Shown here: positions 44,768 to 52,604 of the stretch, in pieces | Layout: every line of letters begins with the position of its first letter | Numbering within the stretch: the first letter of the stretch is position 1 | Source: Devosia epidermidihirudinis | Lineage (GTDB): Bacteria > Pseudomonadota > Alphaproteobacteria > Rhizobiales > Devosiaceae | NCBI RefSeq assembly: GCF_000971295.1 | Contig: NZ_LANJ01000045.1 | Coordinates: 1 to 64,000, forward strand | Direction of reading: 5' to 3' | DNA: 64,000 bases | Made by a program: the position numbers and the translations under genes | The notes under the pieces: generated by a model | Told to the model about the DNA's origin: nothing | Databases searched by the model: none | The model's input: the letters and a program-made list of their open reading frames with translations, nothing else

Positions 44768-46318
44768 GTGGCCCCCGCACCAGCGATTTCGGCGCCCGCC
44801 GTTGTCGTCAAAAACAAGGGTCTACTGACCGCGGCCATCATGGTGGCCGTGGTGATGCAGGTGCTCGACACCACCATCGCGAACGTCGCCCTGCCCCATA
44901 TGCGCGCCAGCCTTGGCGCGTCGCAGGACGAAATCAACTGGGTCCTGACATCCTACATCGTGGCTTCGGCCATCGCGACGCCACTGACGGGATGGTTCTC
45001 CGATCGCATTGGTCGGCGCACCTTGCTGCTCGGCGCTGTCGTTGGTTTTACCGTGGCATCTCTGCTGTGTGGCATCGCCGCAAACCTGACCCAGATGGTG
45101 CTCTACCGCGTCATCCAAGGTGTCTGCGGCGCTATGCTGGTGCCACTGGCACAGGCAACCATGATGGACATCAACCCGCGCGAGAAGCTTGGCCAGTCGA
45201 TGGCCATCTTCGGGGCCGGCATCATGTTTGGGCCAATCATCGGGCCAACCTTGGGGGGCTGGCTCACCGAGACGTTCAACTGGCGCGCTGTGTTCCTCGT
45301 CAACCTGCCAGTCGGGATCATCGCCTTTGTCATGCTGTTTGCCCTGATGCCCAATACGGTCATCAAGATCCGCAAGTTCGACTTTTTCGGCTTTGGCATG
45401 CTCGCGGTCGCCGTGGCGTCGCTGCAGATGTTGCTGGATCGTGGACAGGGACTGGATTGGTTCGAGTCGCCAGAGATCTGGCTCTATCTGCTGCTGTCCA
45501 TCTCCGGGCTGTGGGTATTTGTCATCCACTGCTTCACCAGCTCGAATCCATTCATCGACATGGCCATGTTCAAGGATCGGAACTTTGTCACCGGTCTGGT
45601 CCTGATCTTCGTGACGGGTATCACGCTGTTCTCCGGCCTCGCCCTGCTGCCACCAATGCTTCAGAACCTGATGGGCTTCCCTGTGATCGAAACAGGGTTC
45701 CTGATGGGACCACGCGGCATCGGGACCATGCTCTCCATGGTGATCGTCGGTCGCCTGGTGGGCAAATATGATCCGCGCATCCTGATCATCGCAGGTACGC
45801 TACTGATGGGCTATTCGCTCTACATGATGACGCAATTCACCGTCGTCATGAGCACGACACCGATTGTCGTGTCGGGTCTCCTGCAGGGCTTTGGCATGGG
45901 CTTTGTCTTCGTGCCGCTGAACTCGCTGGCCTTCGCGACCATCTCGTCGAAGTACCGCGTGGAAGCCACCTCGATGTTCAGCCTGGTCCGCAATGTCGGC
46001 CAGGGCGTCGGCATCTCACTGGTCACCACCGTGCTGGCACAGATGCAGGTCATCAATTACGGCGAGCTGGCAGAACGCCTCACACTGGACTCCGGCCCCC
46101 TACGCGACTTCATTGCGGCCGGTGGCGGGCTGCAGAACGTGGCAGGCGCCCTCAGCGGGATGATGACCCAGCAGGCAGCGATGCTCGCCTTCCTGGACGA
46201 CTTCCAGCTGATGATGATCGTGACGTTCTTGTCCCTCCCCATCGTGTTCCTGTTGCGCAGCCCCAAGAACAAGGCTCCACCAACGGCCGAGGAACGTGCC
46301 CATGCTATGGGCGAGTAA
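44768..46318 (+). CDS. emrB: DHA2 family MFS transporter, EmrB/QacA type
   Basis: Inner-membrane drug/proton antiporter of 516 residues with about 14 transmembrane helices. Motifs: 'VVMQVLDTTIANVALPHMRASLGAS' (DHA2 motif D1), 'GWFSDRIGRRTLLL' (motif A) and 'GAGIMFGPIIGPTLGGWLTETFNWRAVFLVNLPVG' (motif C). The start is GTG at 44768, one base after the emrA stop. With emrA and marR it forms a self-regulated efflux operon that ends at a bidirectional terminator. Confidence 0.93.
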   Translation: MAPAPAISAPAVVVKNKGLLTAAIMVAVVMQVLDTTIANVALPHMRASLGASQDEINWVLTSYIVASAIATPLTGWFSDRIGRRTLLLGAVVGFTVASLLCGIAANLTQMVLYRVIQGVCGAMLVPLAQATMMDINPREKLGQSMAIFGAGIMFGPIIGPTLGGWLTETFNWRAVFLVNLPVGIIAFVMLFALMPNTVIKIRKFDFFGFGMLAVAVASLQMLLDRGQGLDWFESPEIWLYLLLSISGLWVFVIHCFTSSNPFIDMAMFKDRNFVTGLVLIFVTGITLFSGLALLPPMLQNLMGFPVIETGFLMGPRGIGTMLSMVIVGRLVGKYDPRILIIAGTLLMGYSLYMMTQFTVVMSTTPIVVSGLLQGFGMGFVFVPLNSLAFATISSKYRVEATSMFSLVRNVGQGVGISLVTTVLAQMQVINYGELAERLTLDSGPLRDFIAAGGGLQNVAGALSGMMTQQAAMLAFLDDFQLMMIVTFLSLPIVFLLRSPKNKAPPTAEERAHAMGE

Positions 46319-46327
46319 CGGCAAACA

Positions 46328-46356
46328 AAAAGGCCCGCAGCGATGCGGGCCTCTTT
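46328..46356. terminator. Bidirectional terminator between emrB and dksA
   Basis: GGCCCGC (46332-46338), loop AGCGAT, GCGGGCC (46345-46351), preceded by A residues and followed by TCTTT. Confidence 0.85.
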
Positions 46357-46377
46357 AATTTACAGGGTCCTCGACGA

Positions 46378-46797
46378 TTACTCGTCGCGATAGACCTTCT
46401 CACGACGCTCATGCATTTCCTGAGCTTCCAGGCTCAGCGTCGCGGTCGGGCGGGCATCAAGCCGGGCCAGACTGATCGGATCACCAGTTTCCTCGCAGAA
46501 GCCGTAAGTTCCGTCATCGATGCGCTTGATGGCGGCATCGATCTTGGAAATCAGCTTACGCTGGCGATCACGTGTCCGCAGCTCAAGAGACCGGTCACTT
46601 TCCGAACTGGCGCGATCGGCCATGTCGGGATGGTTCTGGCTCTCTTCCTGCAGATTTTCGAGTGTCCCGCGGCTTTCCCGAAGAATATCTTCCTTCCAAG
46701 CGTTGAGCTTGGCGCGGAAATATTCGCGCTGGCGCGGGTTCATAAACGGCTCGTCGTCACTGGGCCGGTATTCAATTACTTCAGCAACCGAAGACAT
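46378..46797 (-). CDS. dksA: DksA-type RNA polymerase-binding regulator
   Basis: A 139-residue secondary-channel factor that works with (p)ppGpp. 'NPRQREYFRAKLNAWKEDILRESRGTLENLQEESQNHPDMADRASSESDRSLELRTRDRQRKLISKIDAAIKRIDDGTYGFCEETGDPISLARLDARPTATLSLEAQE' matches DksA along the coiled coil, with the tip acid pair D(M)AD. The zinc-finger region keeps only one cysteine (GFCEETG; ATLSLEAQE where CxxC is usual), so it probably binds no zinc, as in some other alphaproteobacterial DksA proteins. Start ATG 46797 rather than the upstream 46815. Confidence 0.92.
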   Translation of the reverse strand: MSSVAEVIEYRPSDDEPFMNPRQREYFRAKLNAWKEDILRESRGTLENLQEESQNHPDMADRASSESDRSLELRTRDRQRKLISKIDAAIKRIDDGTYGFCEETGDPISLARLDARPTATLSLEAQEMHERREKVYRDE

Positions 46798-46949
46798 CAG
46801 CAGACTCAACTCCAATGCGCCCCTCAGGCGGCCTATATATGCGCGTGCGACTCCCCTCGCAAGCGCGCATGTGCGCGGTGCATATCATGCGAAAGCACTC
46901 GCGTGTCAGGCGCATAGCCCTTTATTGACAACATTTTGATGAACGCGGC

Positions 46950-47369
46950 TCAGGCGTCAGGAAATCGCCCGAATTTGGCGAGTTCTACACGAACCCTCAG
47001 ATCAATATCATCGAGGACTGCATCGAGCCCCGGCTGCGAATGCTCACGCAGCTCAGACAGCGTGGCAACAAGACTATCCAGCCGGTCAACACTGATCCGC
47101 CCGACCAACAAATCAGCTTTGATATCATCGAGTGTGTCGAGCAGGGAGGAAGCGCGGCGCACTGCCTTGCGGCGCCCCTCGAGCGGACCATCCACAGCCT
47201 GTAGCGCCAGGATGGCGTCGATCCCCGCCATGGAGGCAACAGGCGCCGAAGACGCAACCCGCGCCGGGCCATCTGCGCCAATCGGCGAAAAGCCCGCACC
47301 CGTGCCGCTACGGCCGGTTGCGCCACCCTTACTGACACCTGACGTTCGTGAGCTGCCTTCTATGCGCAA
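46950..47369 (-). CDS. fliX: Flagellar assembly regulator FliX
   Basis: About 139 residues, matching FliX, an alphaproteobacterial protein that couples early flagellar assembly to activity of the sigma-54 activator FlbD. The conserved C-terminal part 'GIDAILALQAVDGPLEGRRKAVRRASSLLDTLDDIKADLLVGRISVDRLDSLVATLSELREHSQPGLDAVLDDIDLRVRVELAKFGR' is clear. No ATG is available: TTG at 47369 gives the family-like start (M)RIEGSSRTSG, while a TTG at 47381 adds four residues. Divergent from flgI, as in Caulobacter; a perfect CtrA box lies between them. Confidence 0.88.
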   Translation of the reverse strand: MRIEGSSRTSGVSKGGATGRSGTGAGFSPIGADGPARVASSAPVASMAGIDAILALQAVDGPLEGRRKAVRRASSLLDTLDDIKADLLVGRISVDRLDSLVATLSELREHSQPGLDAVLDDIDLRVRVELAKFGRFPDA

Positions 47370-47421
47370 GTGGAGACTCAAATCAGTTCGTGCTTACCCC
47401 GGCAAATTCTGCCGCAAGGCC

Positions 47422-47436
47422 TTAACAAGGCATTAA
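47422..47436. promoter_or_regulatory. CtrA-type box between fliX and flgI
   Basis: TTAACAAGGCATTAA is a perfect TTAA-N7-TTAA, 53 bp upstream of the fliX start. CtrA controls fliX in Caulobacter (established there). Confidence 0.65.
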
Positions 47437-47442
47437 CACGCC

Positions 47443-47457
47443 CGGCAAGAATTGCTT
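47443..47457 (+). promoter_or_regulatory. FlbD-like dyad upstream of flgI
   Basis: CGGCA-AGAAT-TGCTT; the left half and centre are identical to the site upstream of flgB (14-mer CCGGCAAGAATTGC). It is about 65 bp upstream of the sigma-54 promoter at 47519. Confidence 0.48.
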
Positions 47458-47518
47458 AGCCATAACTGCACCAGCCCCAAGCCACGCACGAAACCCATGA
47501 TTTCCGGGACATTCCGGA

Positions 47519-47536
47519 CTTGGCACGGTTTTCGCA
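47519..47536 (+). promoter_or_regulatory. Sigma-54 type promoter for flgI
   Basis: CTTGGCACGGTTTTCGCA carries GG (47522-47523) and GC (47534-47535) with the exact 10-bp spacing, and TGGCACG is the full -24 consensus. 60 bp before the flgI ATG. Confidence 0.75.
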
Positions 47537-47595
47537 ATACCTGATGCGAATGCCGCGTCATGGGGATGATGCGGCCCGGAAACGGGGACGACCAG

Positions 47596-48720
47596 ATGAC
47601 CAAACCACTGATGCACAGACTATTGGCGGGCCTTTTGACCGCCGCAATGGTGCTGATGCCCGTTGGCGATGCCTTTGCAGCGGCCGCGCGCATCAAAGAC
47701 ATCGTGGATATGGAAGGCGTTCGCGAGAACCAGTTGGTTGGCTACGGCCTCGTCGTCGGCCTCAACGGTACGGGTGACAGCCTCAACAACTCCCCCTTCA
47801 CCAAGCAGTCGCTGCAGTCGATGCTGGAACGTCTGGGCGTCAACACCGCCGGCGAAAACGTCCGCACGGCAAACGTGGCTGCCGTCATGGTCACTGCCAA
47901 TCTGCCCCCTTTCGCCACCCAGGGTTCGCGCATGGACGTGTCCATTGCTGCGCTTGGCGACAGCAAAAGCCTGCAAGGCGGTACGCTACTGGTTACGCCT
48001 CTGCTCGGCGCCGATGGCGAAGTCTATGCGATCGCTCAGGGTCCGGTGAGCATCAACGGCTTCAAGGCCCAGGGCGACGCCGCCACCATCATTTCTGGCG
48101 TGCCCACCACTGGTCGAATCTCGTCTGGCGCGCTGATCGAGCGCGAGATCGATTTCCACCTCGGCTCGCAAACGTCGCTGCGCCTGTCACTGCGCAACCC
48201 GGACTTGACCACGGCCCGCCGCATCGCGCTGTCGATCAATGACTTCATCGGCGTACCGACAGCGACCCCGGAAGATCCATCCACGGTGCGCATCACCCTG
48301 CCCCGCGGCTTCAACGGCAATATCGTCGACTTGCTGACCGACATTGAGCAGCTGATGATCGAAACCGATCAGCCTGCCAAAATCGTCATCGACGAAAACT
48401 CCGGCATCATCGTCATGGGCAAGGATGTGCGCGTCTCGAGCGTTGCCGTGGCCCAGTCCAACCTGACCGTCACGATCGCCGAGAACCCGACCATCGTCCA
48501 ACCCGCGCCATTCAGCAACGGCCAGACGGCAGTCGAGCCCAACACGACCCTCAACGCCAACCTGTCCGACACCGCTCTGTCCGTGGTCCATGAATCGGTG
48601 ACCCTGCAGGAGCTGGTGGATGGCCTGAATGCGCTCGGCATCTCCCCGCGCGATCTGATCGCCATCCTCCAGGCCATCAAGGCCACTGGCGCCCTGCAAG
48701 CCGAAATCGAGGTGCTGTGA
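47596..48720 (+). CDS. flgI: Flagellar P-ring protein FlgI
   Basis: Periplasmic P-ring subunit, 374 residues with a signal peptide (LMHRLLAGLLTAAMVLMPVGDAFAAA). The opening 'ARIKDIVDMEGVRENQLVGYGLVVGLNGTGDSLNNSPFTKQSLQSMLERLGV' and the end 'ESVTLQELVDGLNALGISPRDLIAILQAIKATGALQAEIEVL' are diagnostic. ATG 47596 follows CGGGGACG. It overlaps the flgJ-like gene by TGATG and leads a plus-strand operon from a sigma-54 type promoter. Confidence 0.97.
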   Translation: MTKPLMHRLLAGLLTAAMVLMPVGDAFAAAARIKDIVDMEGVRENQLVGYGLVVGLNGTGDSLNNSPFTKQSLQSMLERLGVNTAGENVRTANVAAVMVTANLPPFATQGSRMDVSIAALGDSKSLQGGTLLVTPLLGADGEVYAIAQGPVSINGFKAQGDAATIISGVPTTGRISSGALIEREIDFHLGSQTSLRLSLRNPDLTTARRIALSINDFIGVPTATPEDPSTVRITLPRGFNGNIVDLLTDIEQLMIETDQPAKIVIDENSGIIVMGKDVRVSSVAVAQSNLTVTIAENPTIVQPAPFSNGQTAVEPNTTLNANLSDTALSVVHESVTLQELVDGLNALGISPRDLIAILQAIKATGALQAEIEVL

Positions 48721-49046
48721 TGGTCGACGCGATCAGGGCCCCGGGCTCGTCTCTCACCGCGACGCAGATCGATCGGGTGAAAAAGCAGGCCGAAGAATTC
48801 GAGGGCGTGTTTCTCAACACGCTTACCAAGGAAATGTTCTCCAGCCTCAAGACAGACGAAAGCGCCATGGGTGGCGGTTTTGGCGAGGAGACTTGGCGCT
48901 CCATACAGTCCGAACAGCTTGCTGCCGTCATGGCGCAAAATGGCGGACTGGGCATTGCCGAACAATTGCTGCCTGACCTGCTCGCCATGCAGGAGGCCGC
49001 CAACAACCAGAACACGATCAAGCCGTTTCAGGGATACTATAAATGA
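48720..49046 (+). CDS. Rod-binding protein, FlgJ N-terminal domain type
   Basis: A 108-residue single-domain protein matching the N-terminal half of FlgJ (VKKQAEEFEGVFLNTLTKEMFSSLKTDESAMGGGFGEETWRSIQSEQLAAVMAQNGGLGIAEQLLPDLLAM). This half caps or chaperones rod assembly; the muramidase half of enteric FlgJ is absent, which is usual in alphaproteobacteria. Its ATG overlaps the flgI stop. Confidence 0.9.
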   Translation: MVDAIRAPGSSLTATQIDRVKKQAEEFEGVFLNTLTKEMFSSLKTDESAMGGGFGEETWRSIQSEQLAAVMAQNGGLGIAEQLLPDLLAMQEAANNQNTIKPFQGYYK

Positions 49047-49510
49047 CCGCAGCAAACCGCCTTGCAGCTCTCGACAATTTACCTGCCAACGAGCTTTGCC
49101 AGCTGGCCGAGGCCGCCCTGTCCGCTCTGGTCAACGTGATGAACGAGGAAACCACCCTGCTCCGCGCCGGCCATGTGCGGCAGGCCAGCACCCTCACACC
49201 TGACAAGGCGCGCCTGGCGCAGGACTATGTTGGCTTTGCGCGCTCCGTTCAGCGCCAAGGCGACCGCCTCCGTGCTGAAGCGCCTACGGCCGTGGAGCGC
49301 CTCAAGCTTGGCCATGAAAGCCTTGCGACTCAAATGGCCGAGAACCTGCGTGTACTGGCAACCGCCCGCACCGTCACGGAGGACATCCTGACCGACGTGG
49401 CTAAAGTTGTTGGACAGCAGAACAAGGCAAAGACGTATGGGCGCGCCGGTACGATTGCGGCAGACCCAGGGAGCGCCGCTCGCGGCATTGCCATCAACCG
49501 TTCGCTTTAG
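49043..49510 (+). CDS. FlgN-like flagellar export chaperone
   Basis: A 155-residue helical protein overlapping the FlgJ-like gene by four bases. The N-terminal 'LCQLAEAALSALVNVMNEETTLLRAGHVRQASTLTPDKARLAQDYVGFAR' has the FlgN pattern (a pair of helices with a conserved E(E/T)xxLLRxG segment). FlgN binds FlgK and FlgL before export. Both are encoded about 3 to 7 kb downstream on the other strand. Confidence 0.72.
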   Translation: MTAANRLAALDNLPANELCQLAEAALSALVNVMNEETTLLRAGHVRQASTLTPDKARLAQDYVGFARSVQRQGDRLRAEAPTAVERLKLGHESLATQMAENLRVLATARTVTEDILTDVAKVVGQQNKAKTYGRAGTIAADPGSAARGIAINRSL

Positions 49511-49611
49511 TTGCAGGCAATTTGATTCAATTTGCGGGATGGCGATAAAGTCACCTGCAATGTTCATCGTCCTAACGTGCAGCGCTATCAGTGCGTTCGA
49601 GGGACGAAATC

Positions 49612-49920
49612 ATGTTTGTAACAACTCTTCCCGACCGGCCTGTCAGTGCAGCGAGCCAAAACGAATTCGTTCGGCCACCGCAGCGAAATCTTGCTGTTGA
49701 GCGCATCGCCCCACCTACGCCGGTCGAAGCCCCTGCCAAGACCAACAATGAATCCAAGCCGCCCGTGCAGACTGGCGGCAGCGGCACGACTTTCGCCGCA
49801 GCCGTGCTCTCGGGCGCCTTGGCCCCCACTCCCAAGACCTTGAGCGAGCTCTACGCCCGCATCGGCACCAGTGACATTCCCGAAGGCTCCGAGCTCCGGC
49901 TCAGGAACCTGCAAGTCTAG
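49612..49920 (+). CDS. Conserved small protein next to flagellin
   Basis: A 102-residue soluble protein that I do not recognise. The middle is low-complexity (PPTPVEAPAKTNNESKPPVQTGGSG); the end 'TFAAAVLSGALAPTPKTLSELYARIGTSDIPEGSELRLRNLQV' looks folded. The ATG at 49612 follows GAGGGA at a good distance, codon use is like the neighbours, and a very strong terminator follows, so it is likely a real gene. A link to flagellar export or filament assembly is inferred only from position. Confidence 0.65.
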   Translation: MFVTTLPDRPVSAASQNEFVRPPQRNLAVERIAPPTPVEAPAKTNNESKPPVQTGGSGTTFAAAVLSGALAPTPKTLSELYARIGTSDIPEGSELRLRNLQV

Positions 49921-49937
49921 TCCACGATTGTACTCTT

Positions 49938-49982
49938 AAAGCACAATACCCGCGCAACCGCCTGCGCGGGTATTGTGCTTTT
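49938..49982 (+). terminator. Strong terminator before the flagellin gene
   Basis: A perfect 19-bp stem begins AAAGCACAATACCCGCGCA (49938-49956), loop ACCGCC, and its complement (49963-49981) ends in TTTT. It isolates the flagellin gene from the flgI operon. Confidence 0.92.
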
Positions 49983-50134
49983 GCGCTCATCCATTGTTAA
50001 CCCCGGGGCTAAATCCCGCATTTTCAATGCAACCGAACGATAGAATTAACGGATTTTTATAGGGCCAGGTTCAATCTGCCGCCAGTCTCAGAAGAGGCGT
50101 CGAAAATACGAGTATCCTAGAAAGGGAACTTGAA

Positions 50135-51667
50135 ATGGCAGAAATCAATCTCTCCAAAGCCGTCCGCTCCAACCTCAGCTCGCTGCAGAATACGGCCCAG
50201 CTGATGTCCAAGACTTCGGACCGCCTGTCGACCGGCAACAAGGTCAACTCGGCGCTCGACAACCCAACCAACTTCTTTACCGCAGCATCGCTGAACAGCC
50301 GCGCAGGCGACCTGAACCAGCTGATGGACTCGATGGCCAATGGCATCAAGACCATTGAAGCTGCTAACAACGGCCTGACCTCCATCACCAAGAACCTGGA
50401 ATCCATGCAGTCGACCCTGCGCCAGGCTCGCCAGGACAAGTCGTTCCAGACCGCTTCGCTTGAAATCGGCACCGGCCTGACGTCAGCCCAGAACCTGACC
50501 TTTGAAGGCGGCGCAATCGGCAGCACTCCAATCACCATTGCACTGGGCTCTGCTGCAACAACTGGCACTCCGGCCGTTCCGGGCACGCCAGCTGTTCCAG
50601 GCGCAGCCGCGACTCCAGCAAGCGCTGACGGCCTTACATTCGCAGACGACGCTGCAGTTGCCGCGCTCGATGGCAAGAAAATCACCTTCACTGCGGGTTC
50701 TGAAACCGTAACGTTTACCGCAGGCGCGGCTTCGGGCAAGGCGGACATTGAGGCCGCTCTCAGCAGCAACGGGTTCACCGCAACATTCGACGCCAGCGGT
50801 AAGCTGACTGTTTCTCGTGCCGATGGCGTTAACTTCACAGCTAGTGACGACGTAGCTGACTTTGGGTTCACCACCGCCGCGACGACCAACGGTGTAGCAG
50901 CCACTCCAGGTACGCCTGCAGTTCCCGGCACTCCAGCAGTCCCAGGCACCGCCGCAGCCGGCAAGACTGTAGACCAGTTGGTCAACGAGTTGAACAATCA
51001 CGCAGGTCTCAAGGGCAAAGTGCGCGCGTCCAACGACAACGGCAAGCTGCGTATCGAGAACCTGTCGACCCAGGAACTCAACCTCGGCGGCGTGTCGGCC
51101 AATGGCGTGATCGATGGCACCTCGACCGGCGCCAACAAGATCGACGGCAACAAGGTTCGCTCCGATCTGGCCAACCAGTTCAACGAACTGCGCGACCAGC
51201 TGGACAAGCTCTCCGATGATGCTTCGTTCAACGGTATCAACCTGCTGCGTGGCGACAAGCTGAAGATTACCTTCAACGAAACCGGCACCTCGTCGATCGA
51301 CATCCAGACCAAAGGCGAAGAGGCTGTCAACGCAGGCAACCTTAAGCTGACCACCACGCTGACCGCCAAGGATCTGGACAGCGACGCCGGCATCGACACC
51401 TTCCTGGACCAGGTTAAGGGCGCACTGAACTCTGTCCGCTCACAGGCTTCGGCTTTCGGCTCGAACCTGTCGATCGTGCAGAACCGTCAGGACTTCACCA
51501 AGGCGATGATCAACACCCTTGAAACCGGTGCTGGTAACCTGACCCTGGCTGACATGAACCAGGAAGCTGCAAACATGATGGCTCTCCAGACCCGTCAGTC
51601 GCTGGCGTCCTCGACCCTGTCGATGGCCAACCAGGCCGACCAGGGCGTTCTGCAGCTGCTCCGTTAA
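50135..51667 (+). CDS. Flagellin with linker-bounded variable domain
   Basis: Filament subunit of 510 residues. Conserved D0/D1 ends: 'AEINLSKAVRSNLSSLQNTAQLMSKTSDRLSTGNKVNSALDNPTNFFTAASLNSRAGDLNQLMDSMANGIKTIEAAN' and 'QDFTKAMINTLETGAGNLTLADMNQEAANMMALQTRQSLASSTLSMANQADQGVLQLLR'. The variable middle is bracketed by two identical linkers GTPAVPGTPAVPG at residues 144-156 and 259-271. RBS AAAGGGAA. No sigma-54 promoter of the usual kind is seen upstream. Followed by a terminator, flbT and flaF. Confidence 0.95.
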   Translation: MAEINLSKAVRSNLSSLQNTAQLMSKTSDRLSTGNKVNSALDNPTNFFTAASLNSRAGDLNQLMDSMANGIKTIEAANNGLTSITKNLESMQSTLRQARQDKSFQTASLEIGTGLTSAQNLTFEGGAIGSTPITIALGSAATTGTPAVPGTPAVPGAAATPASADGLTFADDAAVAALDGKKITFTAGSETVTFTAGAASGKADIEAALSSNGFTATFDASGKLTVSRADGVNFTASDDVADFGFTTAATTNGVAATPGTPAVPGTPAVPGTAAAGKTVDQLVNELNNHAGLKGKVRASNDNGKLRIENLSTQELNLGGVSANGVIDGTSTGANKIDGNKVRSDLANQFNELRDQLDKLSDDASFNGINLLRGDKLKITFNETGTSSIDIQTKGEEAVNAGNLKLTTTLTAKDLDSDAGIDTFLDQVKGALNSVRSQASAFGSNLSIVQNRQDFTKAMINTLETGAGNLTLADMNQEAANMMALQTRQSLASSTLSMANQADQGVLQLLR

Positions 51668-51687
51668 TCGGCGCACATCCAAAGATA

Positions 51688-51714
51688 AAGGCGGGCTTTC
51701 GGGCCCGCCTTTTT
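51688..51714 (+). terminator. Terminator after flagellin
   Basis: GGCGGGC (51690-51696) with GCCCGCC (51703-51709) and five T. Confidence 0.88.
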
Positions 51715-51793
51715 CGTTGCCCCTCCCCCAACGACAGAGCCCCACAATTCAGGCTAGGATACGGGGCTAGCAATCGCGCAACAGGAGTTGCAC

Positions 51794-52219
51794 TTGGCAC
51801 TGAAGGTCGAACTGAAGCCCGGCGAAAAACTGCTCGTGGGGCAATGCATCATCACCAATGCCGACCAGCGCGCCCGCCTCTTCATAGAGGGCACAGCGCC
51901 CGTTCTACGGGAGAAGGACATCCTGACCGCAGCGACCGCGGATACGCCCGCCAGGCGCGTCTATCTGGCCGTCCAGCTGATGTATATTGGCGATGAAACC
52001 AAGGACCTGCAGGAGCAATACTTCGCGCTTGTCAACGACTTCGTGGCGGCGGCACCGTCCACTTTATCAATTGCGGACCGTATCAATAACTCCATCTTAA
52101 CGGGGGAACTGTACAAAGCTCTCAAGACAGCCAAAGAGCTGATCCAGTACGAACAGGACCTGTTTGATCATGCATCAACACGGCGCGGTAGCTTACCAGA
52201 CGACGGCAAAGGCAGTTGA
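51794..52219 (+). CDS. flbT: Flagellin synthesis repressor FlbT
   Basis: A 141-residue RNA-binding regulator that, in Caulobacter, destabilises flagellin mRNA until the hook is built. 'ALKVELKPGEKLLVGQCIITNADQRARLFIEGTAPVLREKDIL' and 'RRVYLAVQLMYIGD' are the family hallmarks. The start is a TTG at 51794 (LALKVELKP, read as Met), since ACAGGAG lies just upstream; a second TTG at 51788 would add two residues. It overlaps flaF. Confidence 0.92.
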   Translation: MALKVELKPGEKLLVGQCIITNADQRARLFIEGTAPVLREKDILTAATADTPARRVYLAVQLMYIGDETKDLQEQYFALVNDFVAAAPSTLSIADRINNSILTGELYKALKTAKELIQYEQDLFDHASTRRGSLPDDGKGS

Positions 52220-52538
52220 AACTCCCCGCGAGCGCGAAGCCGCTCTGCTGATGAAGTCGGCGGCGGGCATGCAGTCTCTCCGAGATAACTGGCCAGACGA
52301 CGTGCAGGTCCTCAAGAGCGCATTGACCTTCAATCGCAAGCTCTGGACCATCTTCATGACGTCAGTGACGCGCGAGGACAACGCCCTGCCCGCCATCGCC
52401 CGCCAGAACATCGCCAACCTCGGCATTTTCATTCTGAATGAAACCCGCGAAATCCTGCTGGACCCAGTAGCCCCCCAGCGCCTTGATCCTCTGATCAACA
52501 TCAATCGGCAGCTCGCCGCAGGCCTTCGCGGCAACTAA
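52170..52538 (+). CDS. flaF: Flagellar biosynthesis regulator FlaF
   Basis: A 122-residue alphaproteobacterial protein that promotes flagellin synthesis or secretion and counters FlbT. 'AYQTTAKAVETPREREAALLMKSAAGMQSLRDNW' and 'LTFNRKLWTIFMTSVTREDNALPAIARQNIANLGIFILNETREILLDP' fit the family. The ATG at 52170 lies inside the end of flbT (50-bp overlap), so the two are co-expressed. Order here is flbT-flaF. Confidence 0.92.
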   Translation: MHQHGAVAYQTTAKAVETPREREAALLMKSAAGMQSLRDNWPDDVQVLKSALTFNRKLWTIFMTSVTREDNALPAIARQNIANLGIFILNETREILLDPVAPQRLDPLININRQLAAGLRGN

Positions 52539-52542
52539 GCAA

Positions 52543-52590
52543 ACAAACGAAAACGGCCCCGGATCGAAATCCGGGGCCGTTTTCGTTTGT
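52543..52590. terminator. Bidirectional terminator between flaF and flgL
   Basis: A perfect 22-bp stem around loop CGAA (52565-52568); arms begin ACAAACGAAAACGGCCCC and end in the complement. A-rich and T-rich flanks let it stop both convergent transcripts. Confidence 0.92.
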
Positions 52591-52604
52591 CTGTGTTTCT
52601 GGCC

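Noticed and set aside
49983..50134. Sigma-54 or CtrA promoter for flagellin
   Set aside because: A GG-N10-GC pair (GGGCTAAATCCCGC) and TTAACGGATTTTTAT are present, but both depart too far from the consensus to call.
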